Source of the DNA: Tigheibacillus halophilus
GTDB lineage: Bacteria; Bacillota; Bacilli; Bacillales; Amphibacillaceae
Length of the DNA stretch: 64,000 bases
NCBI RefSeq assembly: GCF_042683165.1
Contig: NZ_JBHUIZ010000013.1
Span: 62,001 to 126,000, forward strand
Direction: 5' to 3'
Position numbers and translations under genes: made by a program. Positions 17,456 to 27,373 of this stretch are shown here, piece after piece; position 1 is the stretch's first letter; each line of letters opens with the position of its first letter. The notes beneath the pieces were generated by a model. That model made no database searches, was not told where the DNA came from, and was given only the letters and a program-made list of their open reading frames with translations.

Positions 17456-17516
17456 GCGTAGGGCAGAAAGGATATTTTTGTTCATAATTATTTAAAAATT
17501 GAAAGGAGATAATAAA

Positions 17517-18365
17517 GTGAAAATATTCATTTCCGCAGATATGGAAGGTATTTCAGGTGTGGCTGCAAACCAGCAATTAAAGACAGTTCAGGAGTATGAG
17601 CGTTTTCGCAGGCTGATGACAGAAGATGTTAATGCAGCTATAGCAGGGGCCTATGATGGGGGAGCTGCAGAGGTAGTTGTTGCTGATGGTCATGGAAATA
17701 TGTCGAATATCCTTATAGAGAGTTTGGATCAAAGAGCAAGGCTTGTATCAGGTAATAACCGGGTGATGTGTCAACTAGAGGGCCTGGATCATTCATTTGA
17801 TGGCATCATGTTTGTCGGCCATCACGGTCGTGAGGGAGGTTCAGATACAGCAGTAATCAGCCATACACTCGCCGGTGTTTGTGTAGAGGAGATGAAAGTA
17901 AACGGAAAGGTTGTCGGGGAAACCGAAATGAATGCATATGTGGCCGGGGACTTTGATGTTCCACCTCTATTTATCAGTGGGGATGAGGCGTACGTAAAAG
18001 AAGTAAAGGAAACATTTCCGGATATTGAGTCGGCAATCACAAAGAAAGGGGTGGACCGTTTTGCTGCGGAACTGATCCATCCGGAAATTGCACGGCACGC
18101 AATCCGTGAAGGAGCCAAAACAGCTGTTGAAAAGGCAGCTGATTTTAAAACTGCAGTAATGCCAGGACCGGTGACTTTTGAGATTACCTTCAAAGGCTCC
18201 CAGCAAGCAAAAATGACAACGACGCTGCCAACAGTTGAACAAATCGCACCTAAAAAAATTCATTTTACTTGTAAGGATATGATTACTGGTTATAAACAGA
18301 TGTGGGGCTGTGTCATCATAGCTATCACCGCAACAAACGGCGTGATGGGCAGCGTCAACGCGTAA
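17517..18365 (+). CDS. dppA: D-aminopeptidase DppA (M55 family)
   Basis: A 282-residue zinc peptidase of the DppA family, which in B. subtilis forms a decamer and removes N-terminal D-amino acids such as D-alanine from short peptides. The start carries the metal-binding ISADMEGISGVA; further conserved elements are VVVADGHGNMSNI, FVGHHGREGGSDTAVISHT and ETEMNAYVAGDFDVP. AAAGGAGA sets GTG 17517 as the start. Immediately followed by peptide ABC transporter genes, as in B. subtilis dppABCDE, consistent with recovery of wall-derived D-amino acid peptides. Confidence 0.92.
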   Translation: MKIFISADMEGISGVAANQQLKTVQEYERFRRLMTEDVNAAIAGAYDGGAAEVVVADGHGNMSNILIESLDQRARLVSGNNRVMCQLEGLDHSFDGIMFVGHHGREGGSDTAVISHTLAGVCVEEMKVNGKVVGETEMNAYVAGDFDVPPLFISGDEAYVKEVKETFPDIESAITKKGVDRFAAELIHPEIARHAIREGAKTAVEKAADFKTAVMPGPVTFEITFKGSQQAKMTTTLPTVEQIAPKKIHFTCKDMITGYKQMWGCVIIAITATNGVMGSVNA

Positions 18366-18395
18366 CGATCATGGAGAAGAGAGGTGCCTGTACAT

Positions 18396-19322
18396 ATGTA
18401 TATCGTTAAACGTTTTATTACTATGCTGCTCACTATTTGGGTGATCGCTTCATTGACTTTTATCATTATGAAATTCATACCCGGAGATCCTTTTGCTTCT
18501 GATGCTGATGTATTACCGGAACATGTACTGGATAATATGCGTGCCAAGTATCATCTGGACGAGCCGATTCCAGTCCAGTATGTCCTGTACTTGAAAAGTT
18601 TGGTTATGTTTGATTTAGGGCCATCCATCCAATCGGAAACACGTTCCGTAAACAGTATTATCGCATCCGGATTTCCTGCTTCGGCGACGCTGGGAATTCA
18701 GGCAGTCATCATCGCACTGGTATTTGGTTTATTGCTGGGCATCATTGCCGCCTTATATCATAATCGTCTGCTAGATTACATATCCATGGTGATTGCTATT
18801 GTCGGTATTTCCGTACCCAGCTTTATATTAGCCCCATTGTTGATTAATTACTTTGCAGTGAAATGGGGGATGTTGCCGGTCGCATCGTGGGGGTCATTTC
18901 AGCATTCTGTCCTGCCTTCCCTTGCGCTTGCCACTACCCCGCTGGCCGTCATTGCACGATTTATGCGTTCCAGCATGATTGAAGTGATGAATCAGAATTA
19001 TATGAAGACGGCCGATGCAAAAGGTTTATCATCTTTTAAAATCGTTTTTAACCACGGGATAAGAAACGCCATTCTACCCGTTGTTTCATTTATGGGACCG
19101 TTATTCGTTTCATTGATTACCGGTACCTTCGTAATCGAAAAGATCTTCGCTATTCCGGGGATTGGAAAGTACTTTGTTGATAGTATTTTCAACCGTGATT
19201 ATCCAGTCATTATGGGAACGACCGTGTTTTTCAGTGTGATTTTAGTCGTCACCTTATTCTTGATTGATATCTCTTACCGTTTCATTGATCCGAGAATTAA
19301 GTTGACGAGCAAGGGGGATTAA
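18396..19322 (+). CDS. dppB: Dipeptide/oligopeptide ABC transporter permease, DppB type
   Basis: A 308-residue inner-membrane permease of the OppB/DppB class with six membrane segments. Begins MYIVKRFITMLLTIWVIASL; GDPF and the EAA loop region (ADAKGLSSFKIVFNHGIRNAILPVV) match the family. ATG 18396 follows GAGGTG at nine bases; an in-frame GTG at 18384 is part of that ribosome site. Pairs with the DppC-type permease, whose ATG abuts its stop with no gap, so they are translationally coupled. Confidence 0.92.
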   Translation: MYIVKRFITMLLTIWVIASLTFIIMKFIPGDPFASDADVLPEHVLDNMRAKYHLDEPIPVQYVLYLKSLVMFDLGPSIQSETRSVNSIIASGFPASATLGIQAVIIALVFGLLLGIIAALYHNRLLDYISMVIAIVGISVPSFILAPLLINYFAVKWGMLPVASWGSFQHSVLPSLALATTPLAVIARFMRSSMIEVMNQNYMKTADAKGLSSFKIVFNHGIRNAILPVVSFMGPLFVSLITGTFVIEKIFAIPGIGKYFVDSIFNRDYPVIMGTTVFFSVILVVTLFLIDISYRFIDPRIKLTSKGD

Positions 19323-20267
19323 ATGTTGGAGAAGATAATGACTGATAATAGATTCAGACCTGTCGATAAGACAAAAATGCCGACCGAAATGATAGCACGA
19401 CCGAGCCTAAGCGCTTGGAAAGAAGCATTACTCCATATTTTAAAAAACAAGCTGGCGTTGTTGGGGCTCATTCTGCTGACAGTGATCGTGTTACTTGCTT
19501 TGGTTGGACCACACATGCTTCCTTACAGTGCTTCAGAACAAAATTTGCTGAATGCGAATAAAGCTCCTTCAGCAAAACACTGGTTTGGTACGGATGATCT
19601 TGGACGTGACATGTGGAGCAGAACGTGGATGGGAGCAAGAGTATCATTGATTATTGGCTTTGCAGCCGCACTGATAGATTTGATTGTTGGTGTTGCTGTT
19701 GGCGGTGTTGCAGGATATATGGCCGGAAGAGGAAAGACTGGCGACAGGGTCGATGATATCCTTATGCGGATTGTCGAAGTGCTATATGCCATTCCATACT
19801 TATTAGTGGTCATTTTGCTCATGGTCATCATGGAGCCAGGTATCGCCACGATTGTACTTGCACTATCGATTACCGGGTGGGTTGGCATGGCAAGGATTAT
19901 ACGCGGCCAGATACTCCAATTAAAGTCGCAGGAGTATGTCCTCGCAGCACAGAAATTGGGAACATCACACTGGAAAATCATTTATCGCCATTTATTGCCG
20001 AATACAATGGGAATCATCATTGTTAACTTAACATTTACCATTCCGACGGCCATATTCGCCGAAGCATTCCTCAGTTTTCTTGGCCTTGGTGTACAAGCAC
20101 CGAATGCCAGCTGGGGAACGATGGCCAATGATGCTTTAGGTGTTATTTTGAGCGGACAATGGTGGCGGCTGTTCTTCCCTGGGTTAATGATTTCACTGAC
20201 GATGTTTGCGTTTAATGCCTTTGGAGACGGCTTACAGGATGCGCTAGATCCACAAGGTCGAAAATAG
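19323..20267 (+). CDS. dppC: Dipeptide/oligopeptide ABC transporter permease, DppC type
   Basis: A 314-residue permease with the OppC/DppC N-terminal tail, a first membrane segment (LALLGLILLTVIVLLALVG), HWFGTDDLGRDMWSR, and the EAA motif AAQKLGTSHWKIIYRHLLPNTMG. AFLSFLGLGVQAPNASWG near the C-terminus is diagnostic. The start codon follows the dppB stop directly; AAGGGGG serves as ribosome site. Forms the membrane channel with DppB. Confidence 0.93.
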   Translation: MLEKIMTDNRFRPVDKTKMPTEMIARPSLSAWKEALLHILKNKLALLGLILLTVIVLLALVGPHMLPYSASEQNLLNANKAPSAKHWFGTDDLGRDMWSRTWMGARVSLIIGFAAALIDLIVGVAVGGVAGYMAGRGKTGDRVDDILMRIVEVLYAIPYLLVVILLMVIMEPGIATIVLALSITGWVGMARIIRGQILQLKSQEYVLAAQKLGTSHWKIIYRHLLPNTMGIIIVNLTFTIPTAIFAEAFLSFLGLGVQAPNASWGTMANDALGVILSGQWWRLFFPGLMISLTMFAFNAFGDGLQDALDPQGRK

Positions 20268-20279
20268 GAGGTGTGATTT

Positions 20280-21314
20280 GTGGAACATTTATTGAAGGTA
20301 GATCAGTTAAAAGTGAATTTTAAAACATACGGGGGAGAAGTCAAAGCCGTAAGGGATGTATCTTTTCATGTTGATCAAGGAGAAATCGTCGCGATTGTTG
20401 GAGAGAGCGGCAGCGGCAAAAGCGTTACAGTCCAGTCGATCATGGGGCTTATACCGACGCCTCCTGGCATGATAAAGGGAGGGAGCATTCATTTTGAAGG
20501 AAAAAACCTTCTCGCTCTATCGAAACGCCAAATGCGAAAAATCAAGGGAAGTAAAATCGGCATGATTTTTCAAGATCCGATGACCTCTCTGAATCCAACG
20601 ATGAAAGTTGGTAAACAAATCGCAGAAGCACTTATCACACATCGGCATCTATCCAAAGCGGACGCGAAAAACAAAGCGGTAGAGATGCTGAAACTGGTGG
20701 GGATCCCAAATCCGGAAGGGAGATCTGAGCAGTATCCACATGAGTACAGTGGAGGCATGCGTCAAAGGGCGATGATTGCCATTGCGCTTGCATGCAGCCC
20801 GGACCTGCTCATCGCGGACGAACCAACTACAGCACTGGATGTTACCATTCAAGCGCAGGTTCTGGAAGTGATGAAGGAATTACAGAAGGAAATGAATACA
20901 GCCATCATTCTGATCACACATGATCTTGGCGTCGTTGCGGAAACGGCTCAGCGGGTGCTTGTCATGTATGGCGGTGTCGTGGTAGAGAGTGCACCCGTCA
21001 TGGATTTATTCGATAATCCGCGCCATCCCTACACGTGGGGGCTGCTCCAATCCATTCCAGACACGGATACATCTGAAAAAAGCCGGCTTGTTCCAATTAC
21101 AGGGTCTCCGCCGGATTTGTTTTCACCGCCAAAAGGATGCCCCTTTGCACCGCGATGCAAGTATGCAATGGATATCTGCCTGGAGGAAATGCCCGGTGAC
21201 TATGATATTTCCGATGACCATACAGCGAAGTGCTGGCTGAATGATGAAAGGGCACCGCAGCTGGAAGAGTTCGCAAGGTTAGGAGAGACAGAAAATGCAG
21301 GAAAACTTGGTTGA
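20280..21314 (+). CDS. dppD: Peptide ABC transporter ATP-binding protein, DppD type
   Basis: A 344-residue ATPase: Walker A GESGSGKS, Q-loop FQDPMTSLNPT, signature YSGGMRQRAMIAIAL, Walker B LLIADEPTTALD and H-loop ITHDLG. The C-terminal oligopeptide-transporter extension with PFAPRCKYAMDICLEEMP has the cysteine cluster common in this class. Start is GTG 20280 with RBS TAGGAGGTGTG. Overlaps the next ATPase gene by 20 bases. Confidence 0.93.
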   Translation: MEHLLKVDQLKVNFKTYGGEVKAVRDVSFHVDQGEIVAIVGESGSGKSVTVQSIMGLIPTPPGMIKGGSIHFEGKNLLALSKRQMRKIKGSKIGMIFQDPMTSLNPTMKVGKQIAEALITHRHLSKADAKNKAVEMLKLVGIPNPEGRSEQYPHEYSGGMRQRAMIAIALACSPDLLIADEPTTALDVTIQAQVLEVMKELQKEMNTAIILITHDLGVVAETAQRVLVMYGGVVVESAPVMDLFDNPRHPYTWGLLQSIPDTDTSEKSRLVPITGSPPDLFSPPKGCPFAPRCKYAMDICLEEMPGDYDISDDHTAKCWLNDERAPQLEEFARLGETENAGKLG

Positions 21315-22251
21315 GGTCAAAGCACTTAAAAAATATTTTCAGCAGGGAAAAGATGTGACAGTTAAATCTGTAGATAATATTTCTTTTACCATTAGAAATG
21401 GAGAAACGTTTGGTCTGGTCGGTGAAAGCGGCAGCGGTAAATCCACGCTTGGAAAAACAATCGTTGGACTGCACCATGCCAGTGATGGCGAGATTATTTA
21501 CAATGGAAGGAAAGTGGCAGAACTTAATAAGGAAGAACAAAAAGCTGCCAATAAAGAAATGCAAATCATTTTTCAGGATCCGCATGCCTCTTTGAATCCA
21601 AGGATGCGTGTAGGGGACATTATCGCTGAAGGGATTGATGCTTATAAATTATTGAAAGGCAAACAGCGTGAGCGTCGCATTTATGAATTACTGGAGCGCG
21701 TCGGGTTGCGCCCGGAGCATGCGAAGCGATATCCGCATGAATTCAGCGGAGGACAGAGACAGCGTATTGGTATCGCCCGCGCACTTGCTGTCGAACCTAA
21801 ATTTATCGTAGCAGACGAACCGATATCCGCACTGGATGTTTCCATTCAGGCACAAGTAGTTAATTTAATGGAAGATTTGGCAAAAACAGAGGGACTCACC
21901 TATTTATTTATTGCACATGATCTCGGCATGGTGAAACATATCAGTGATCGAATCGGTGTCATGTATTTAGGGAAAATGATGGAACTAAGTGAAAGCGATG
22001 ATATGTTTGAAAATCCGTTGCATCCCTATACACAGGCTTTGCTGTCCGCCATTCCTAAAACCAATCCGAGAATGGCCAAAAGAGAGCGGATTATGCTGCA
22101 AGGGGACCCGCCAAGTCCTACGAATCCTCCTAGCGGCTGCCGTTTTCGCACAAGATGTCCGTTAGCAATGGAAGTTTGTGCCAAAGTGGAACCGATGTTT
22201 AAAGAAGTAGAGCCAAATCATTGGACTGCCTGTCATCTATATGAAGCATAA
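21295..22251 (+). CDS. dppF: Peptide ABC transporter ATP-binding protein, DppF/OppF type
   Basis: A 318-residue partner ATPase: GESGSGKSTLGK, FQDPHASLNPRM, FSGGQRQRIGIARAL, FIVADEPISALD, IAHDLGMVKHISD, then PSGCRFRTRCPLAMEVC at the C-terminal cysteine cluster. The family label DppF/OppF rests on these motifs and operon position. Its RBS (TTAGGAGAG) lies within the end of dppD, so translation is coupled. Confidence 0.92.
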   Translation: MQENLVEVKALKKYFQQGKDVTVKSVDNISFTIRNGETFGLVGESGSGKSTLGKTIVGLHHASDGEIIYNGRKVAELNKEEQKAANKEMQIIFQDPHASLNPRMRVGDIIAEGIDAYKLLKGKQRERRIYELLERVGLRPEHAKRYPHEFSGGQRQRIGIARALAVEPKFIVADEPISALDVSIQAQVVNLMEDLAKTEGLTYLFIAHDLGMVKHISDRIGVMYLGKMMELSESDDMFENPLHPYTQALLSAIPKTNPRMAKRERIMLQGDPPSPTNPPSGCRFRTRCPLAMEVCAKVEPMFKEVEPNHWTACHLYEA

Positions 22252-22303
22252 AAATAAAAGAATAAAAGAATGAAACGGATAAGACAACAAGGGAGTGGGA
22301 TTC

Positions 22304-23941
22304 ATGAAGAAGTGGTTTATCGTATTCATAACCATACTAATCGTATCAGCAGCACTAGCTGGCTGCTATGGCGGCGGTGACGCTGACCAAGGCGGTGCTA
22401 GTGACAAGGGCAATGGGGACAGCAAAAATGTAAAGCAGGAGATCACAGTCAACGCGATGACAGAACCACCTGCTATTGACCCTGCAATGGCAACAGATAC
22501 GACATCAGGCTGGGTACTGGATCATATTTTTGAAGGGTTATACACACGGGATAAAGATGGGGAACCGGTATTGGGCGCAGCTGAGAAAGCTGACGTATCT
22601 GATGATGGAAAAACGTATACGTTTAAGCTGCGTGAGGATGCTAAATGGTCTGATGGTTCACCAGTTACTGCGGAAGATTTCGAATATGCATGGAAACGTG
22701 TGCTAAATCCTGATACAGGAAGCGCTTTTGCCTTCTATTTGTATTATATTAAAGGGGCGGAGGACTATAATAAAGGGAAGGGCTCTGCCGATAAAGTCGG
22801 AATTAAAGCATTGGACAAGCAGACTTTTCAAGTAGAGTTAAATGCACCGATAGGATATTTTGACAGTTTGCTAACGTTGTGGACATTCTATCCGGTTCAG
22901 AAATCACTTGTCGAGAATAATAAGAATTGGGCAGCCGAAGCGGACGATTATGTTAGTAACGGGCCTTTCAAAATGACAGAATGGAAGCATGACAGCAAGG
23001 TGGTTATAGAGAAGAACGATGAATACTATGATAAAAAGGCCGTCAGCTTGAAAAAAGTCACCTTTAAACTAGTCAATGAGGCGACGACATACTATCAAAT
23101 GTTTAAAACAGGAGATTTGGACCTGATCATGACACTTCCGTCCGATGTAATCCAGTCGGAGAAAGACAGCAAGGAATATAAAGAAGTTCCATATTATGGC
23201 ACATACATGTATATGTTCAATGTGGAAAAAGAACCATTCACAAACAAAAAAGTGCGCCAAGCATTTGCAATGGGAATTGATCGAGATGCTTTAACAAAAA
23301 ATGTCACAATGGGCGGCGAGACACCAGCATATAGCATGGTTCCATCCGGAGTGAAAACGCCGAAGGGTGATTTCCGTAAAGAAGGCGGAGAATACTTTAA
23401 AGAAGATGCTGAAGAAGCCAAAAAATTATTAAAAGAAGGCATGAAAGAAGAAGGTTGGGACAAGCTCCCACAGGTAACGTTGACTTACAACACTTCGGAA
23501 GAGCATAAGAAAATTGCTGAGGCAGTGCAAGAAATGCTGAAGAAAAATCTGGATGTTGATGTGAAGTTGAACAACCAGGAGTGGGGAACATACTTGGATA
23601 CGACCAAGCAGCATAACTATCAAATGGCTCGAATGGGCTGGATCGGTGTCTTTGTAGATCCGGTAGTCAATCTTGATTACTACCTTGGTGACAGTCCGAA
23701 CAACCGGACAGGCTGGGTCGATAAGAAATTTGATGATTTAATGGAAAAATCAAAGGTGGAGCAAGACCAGGATAAGCGATATGAATTGCTGCATCAAGCT
23801 GAAGAGCGTTTGATGGATGAAATGCCATTCATGCCAGTCTACTTCTATATGAACAATTATTTGACCAACACAGATTTTAAAGATATCGCGTATTACGTCA
23901 ACCGTTATCCATATTTGAAATGGGCAAAAAAAACAAACTAA
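22304..23941 (+). CDS. dppE: Peptide-binding lipoprotein, OppA/DppE type
   Basis: A 545-residue extracytoplasmic binding lipoprotein (SBP family 5). Signal peptide MKKWFIVFITILIVSAALAGC with lipobox LAGC, Cys21 lipidated, then a Gly/Asp-rich linker. Family segments: EPPAIDPAMATDTTSGWVL, DHIFEGLYT, FKLREDAKWSDGSPVTAEDF and PFTNKKVRQAFAMGIDRDAL. Captures peptides outside the membrane for the DppBCDF transporter encoded just upstream. ATG 22304 follows GGGAG; an in-frame GTG at 22295 is the tail of that site. Confidence 0.93.
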   Translation: MKKWFIVFITILIVSAALAGCYGGGDADQGGASDKGNGDSKNVKQEITVNAMTEPPAIDPAMATDTTSGWVLDHIFEGLYTRDKDGEPVLGAAEKADVSDDGKTYTFKLREDAKWSDGSPVTAEDFEYAWKRVLNPDTGSAFAFYLYYIKGAEDYNKGKGSADKVGIKALDKQTFQVELNAPIGYFDSLLTLWTFYPVQKSLVENNKNWAAEADDYVSNGPFKMTEWKHDSKVVIEKNDEYYDKKAVSLKKVTFKLVNEATTYYQMFKTGDLDLIMTLPSDVIQSEKDSKEYKEVPYYGTYMYMFNVEKEPFTNKKVRQAFAMGIDRDALTKNVTMGGETPAYSMVPSGVKTPKGDFRKEGGEYFKEDAEEAKKLLKEGMKEEGWDKLPQVTLTYNTSEEHKKIAEAVQEMLKKNLDVDVKLNNQEWGTYLDTTKQHNYQMARMGWIGVFVDPVVNLDYYLGDSPNNRTGWVDKKFDDLMEKSKVEQDQDKRYELLHQAEERLMDEMPFMPVYFYMNNYLTNTDFKDIAYYVNRYPYLKWAKKTN

Positions 23942-24017
23942 GCTTTTGAATATGTCCGGGATAGATAAAGCTTCTGAAGGGGCTTTGTCTATTCCGTTTC
24001 ATGAGGGAGTGTCCAAC

Positions 24018-24395
24018 GTGAAAAAATTCATCTTCATGCATACGGTGATCATGGGAATTTGGGCTTGCTGCATCATATTTTTACATCTGCAGCTGATTGA
24101 TTGGATCAATTTTTCCTTCTTGTGCGGGTTGGCAGCAACCCTTTTTGCTGTATGCATCTACATATGGAAGTCCAAGTTTTTGCATCTGTTTACAGATGGT
24201 TTTCGATCGTTAGGAAGTTTCTTTATGCCAATCAACAGATCGCGTGCATTACATAGAGCAAACGAGCAAATAAAACAAGATGAAAAGTTTCAGCATTTCA
24301 AAGAATTGTTGGCGCAAAGATTATTCATATTGTTAACTAGTGTAGCATCAGCCTCTATTTTGATATCCATATCAGGCATATTCTTATATTACTAG
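24018..24395 (+). CDS. DUF3899-like small membrane protein
   Basis: A 125-residue protein with two N-terminal membrane segments (TVIMGIWACCIIFLHLQLI; FSFLCGLAATLFAVCIYIW), a charged cytoplasmic stretch (RSRALHRANEQIKQDEKFQH) and a C-terminal membrane segment ending in FLYY. The pattern and the KSKFLHLFTDGFRSL motif fit DUF3899, function unknown. GTG 24018 follows GAGGGAG; an upstream in-frame TTG at 23946 lacks a site. It sits between the peptide-binding protein and S9 peptidase genes and is probably co-transcribed. Confidence 0.65.
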   Translation: MKKFIFMHTVIMGIWACCIIFLHLQLIDWINFSFLCGLAATLFAVCIYIWKSKFLHLFTDGFRSLGSFFMPINRSRALHRANEQIKQDEKFQHFKELLAQRLFILLTSVASASILISISGIFLYY

Positions 24396-24426
24396 AAAAA
24401 TATTATAATCCCAAAGGAGTCTTGCA

Positions 24427-26226
24427 ATGGTTAAACAGAACGAGAGTGAAAAACTATTATCTTATTTAGAAGTACATGGTGCATACGAACCTAAGATTCT
24501 TCCGAAGCAAAATGCCTTTACATTTTTAGCCCAGCGCGGGGGAGTTCCGCAATTATTCAAATGGGACGGCGTTCACAGCAAAATAGAAGCATTAAAGGAT
24601 TTTCATGATCGTGTGCTGTCGGTACACCACTCCCCATCAGGAAAAAAAATGGTGGTAGGCGTCGATAATCATGGAGATGAAAGGCAACAATTATACTTGA
24701 TTAATCAGGATGGGGACATAGAAGAATTGGTCATCTCCAAAAAGCATTTCCATCGTTTTGGCGGTTGGTCCTCCGATGAGAAAAAAATTGTGTTTTCCAG
24801 TAATCGCAGACATCCGGGATATTTTGATTTGTATGTAGCCGATGTTACTACCAAATCGGTTACGAAGTTGCTGGATATCGATAAAAATTGCGCGCCAATT
24901 TGTTGGATAAATGACGACCGCCAACTGCTTCTCAGCATCCCCAAGACAAATATTGACAATGATCTATTTGTCTATGACTTAACGATGAAAAAATTGACTT
25001 GTCTAACTGGAGCATTTGAGCGTTCTGCAAGATACCAATCCGCCCAGGTGACAGCCGATGGGGGCATGATGTACGTATTGACAGATATTGGACAAGATAC
25101 ACTTGGCATTTTTCAAAAGAACCTTCGAAAAGATGGTCCATTCCAGAGGCTTATGACAGATGCTTCATGCGACATCGAGGAAATAAAGCTGGCTCCTGAC
25201 GAAAAATCAATTGCTTTCACAGTGAATAAGGGTGGTGTTTCCACGTTAGGATGCTTTCATTTGGAAAATCAGCAAACCAATGAAATAACGGATGTTCCCA
25301 AAGGAGTATATCGTTCAATTGCATGGCTGAATGCCGAGGAATTAATTATTGCTGTGAAGGGAGCTGCGGTCCCCGGGGATATTTGGAAGGTTGATATAAG
25401 TAACGCGAAAAGTGAGCGTCTCACATTTGTTGGAGAAAATAAAATGCTTGAAAAAGAGTGGGTAGAGCCTGCACTTTGTACCTACCAATCTTTTGATGGC
25501 TTAACAGTCCCATATTTCCTTTATCAGCAAGGAGAAGCAAAAGCTGCAGTGGTCTATGTACACGGTGGACCTGAATCCCAGATTCGCAGTGAATACAATC
25601 CGGTAATCCAATATTTAGCGGCAAACGGTTTTGCGGTAGTTGCACCGAACGTTCGCGGCAGCATGGGGTACGGAAGAGAATACGTGCAGCTGGATGATGT
25701 GCGTAAACGCATGGATTCGGTAGCGGATTTAAATTGGTTGGCAAAGGATCTCATTGAAACACATCACATTGACCCGGGAAAGATTGGAATCATGGGGAGA
25801 AGCTATGGAGGGTTCATGGTTCTGGCAGCAATGACACATTACCCGGATGTATGGTCGGCAGGTGTCGACATTGTGGGAATTTCCCATTTCCGGACCTTCT
25901 TGGAAAATACAGGAGAATGGCGCAGGAAGCTGCGTGAATTCGAATATGGTTCTTTAGAAAAAGATGCAACCTTTTTTGAAAAAATCGCTCCGCTAAACCA
26001 TACAGATAATATATCAGCCCCGTTAATGATGTTTCACGGAAGAAACGACACAAGGGTACCTGTTACAGAAGCGGAGCAATTAAATAAAGATTTGAAGGAA
26101 AAGGGAAAAGAGACAGAACTGTTCATATTCGAAAATGAAGGGCATCAAACAGAGCGTTTGGAGAATCATATTTTCATGAATACAAAAATTGTAACGTTCA
26201 TGAATGAGCACTTAAAAGGGGAATGA
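24427..26226 (+). CDS. S9 family peptidase (acylaminoacyl-peptidase-like)
   Basis: A 599-residue cytoplasmic prolyl-oligopeptidase-fold enzyme: an N-terminal beta-propeller (to about residue 350; repeats such as WSSDEKKIVFSSNRRHPGYFDLYVAD) and a C-terminal alpha/beta hydrolase. The triad is visible as Ser459 in GRSYGG, Asp541 in HGRNDTRVP and His573 in NEGHQTE; HGGPE starts the catalytic domain. It likely finishes breakdown of imported peptides. Starts 31 bases after the DUF3899 gene with AAAGGAG, closing the dpp operon before a terminator. Confidence 0.9.
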   Translation: MVKQNESEKLLSYLEVHGAYEPKILPKQNAFTFLAQRGGVPQLFKWDGVHSKIEALKDFHDRVLSVHHSPSGKKMVVGVDNHGDERQQLYLINQDGDIEELVISKKHFHRFGGWSSDEKKIVFSSNRRHPGYFDLYVADVTTKSVTKLLDIDKNCAPICWINDDRQLLLSIPKTNIDNDLFVYDLTMKKLTCLTGAFERSARYQSAQVTADGGMMYVLTDIGQDTLGIFQKNLRKDGPFQRLMTDASCDIEEIKLAPDEKSIAFTVNKGGVSTLGCFHLENQQTNEITDVPKGVYRSIAWLNAEELIIAVKGAAVPGDIWKVDISNAKSERLTFVGENKMLEKEWVEPALCTYQSFDGLTVPYFLYQQGEAKAAVVYVHGGPESQIRSEYNPVIQYLAANGFAVVAPNVRGSMGYGREYVQLDDVRKRMDSVADLNWLAKDLIETHHIDPGKIGIMGRSYGGFMVLAAMTHYPDVWSAGVDIVGISHFRTFLENTGEWRRKLREFEYGSLEKDATFFEKIAPLNHTDNISAPLMMFHGRNDTRVPVTEAEQLNKDLKEKGKETELFIFENEGHQTERLENHIFMNTKIVTFMNEHLKGE

Positions 26227-26260
26227 TGGGGATGCCTTGTGTAGTGTTTCAGTGAAAGTA

Positions 26261-26297
26261 GGGCCAGGGGAACCGGTAGTTGTCTTCTGGCCCTTTT
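26261..26297 (+). terminator. Terminator of the dpp/S9 operon
   Basis: GGGCCAG (26261-26267) pairs with CTGGCCC (26287-26293), followed by four T. Ends the operon that begins near 16.9 kb. Confidence 0.75.
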
Positions 26298-26433
26298 ATC
26301 AATGGGAAATGGCAAAAATCGTACCGATAATGAAGATTTCACGATGCTAATAAACAAACGTATTTGAAATATATCTTATTTTCATAGATGCTAGTATAAG
26401 AGGTAATTTCTTTTTTCAGGAGGCTTAGTAATC

Positions 26434-27345
26434 ATGGACATTGCAGTGATAGGTTCGAATATGGTCGACCTCATTACATATGTGGATAGCATGCCAAAGG
26501 AAGGTGAAACATTGGAAGCTTCATCTTTTGAAATGGGGTGCGGCGGCAAAGGTGCCAACCAAGCAGTAGCCGCAGCAAAAATGGGTTCTGAAGTGTTGAT
26601 GTTGAGCAAGGTTGGTGCGGATATGTTTGGCGACAATACGATCGCCAATTTTAAGAAATACGAAATCGATACAACATATGTAGAAAAGGTAAATGGCATT
26701 GCCAGCGGTGTAGCACCGATTTTTGTCGATCATGATTCGAACAATCGCATTCTCATTGTGAAAGGTGCAAATCAGCATCTGTTGCCAGCCGATATCGATC
26801 GGGCGGCTTCTAAGATCAAACAATGCAAATTGATGGTATTGCAACTGGAGATTTCATTGGAGACAGTGTATCATGCAATTGATTTCGGCAGGCAGCACGG
26901 GATACCAGTGGTGTTGAACCCCGCTCCTGCAACAAAAGATCTTGACTTCAAATCAGTGTGCAAATGTGATTTTTTCATCCCAAATGAGTCGGAATTGGAG
27001 ATTTTAACTGGCATGCCGGTGACTACAAAAGAAGAAGTAAGGGAAGCGTCATTATTTTTAGTGAAAAAGGGCGTTAAGCAGGTGATTGTCACAATGGGAC
27101 GCCAAGGTGTCTTGTGGGCTAGTGAAAGCACAGTGGGTCATGTAGAGGCCCACGATGTTGGCGCAGTAGATACAACTGGGGCAGGTGATGCTTTCATTGG
27201 TTGTTTTGCACACGAATACGTGCAAACAGGAAACCTCAAAGAATCCATTAAGCAGGCTTCAGCCTATGCAGCTTGGAGTGTCACGAAAAGGGGAACCCAA
27301 ACATCCTATCCGAATCGCTTGGACTTTATGAATTGGAAAATATAG
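26434..27345 (+). CDS. rbsK: Ribokinase (PfkB family)
   Basis: A 303-residue sugar kinase. N-terminal GSNMVDLITYVDSMPKEGETL and GCGGKGANQAVAAAKMG are the ribokinase substrate motifs; the C-terminal DTTGAGDAFIGCFAH carries the catalytic Asp and anion hole, with NPAPAT and NESELEILTG between. Phosphorylates ribose or possibly deoxyribose. No rbs transporter is adjacent, but rpiA lies about 8 kb downstream. RBS AGGAGG before ATG 26434. Ribokinase is the best call; other pentose or nucleoside kinases of the family remain possible. Confidence 0.82.
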   Translation: MDIAVIGSNMVDLITYVDSMPKEGETLEASSFEMGCGGKGANQAVAAAKMGSEVLMLSKVGADMFGDNTIANFKKYEIDTTYVEKVNGIASGVAPIFVDHDSNNRILIVKGANQHLLPADIDRAASKIKQCKLMVLQLEISLETVYHAIDFGRQHGIPVVLNPAPATKDLDFKSVCKCDFFIPNESELEILTGMPVTTKEEVREASLFLVKKGVKQVIVTMGRQGVLWASESTVGHVEAHDVGAVDTTGAGDAFIGCFAHEYVQTGNLKESIKQASAYAAWSVTKRGTQTSYPNRLDFMNWKI

Positions 27346-27373
27346 CGTCGTTGATCAAAAAGCTTGTATGGAA

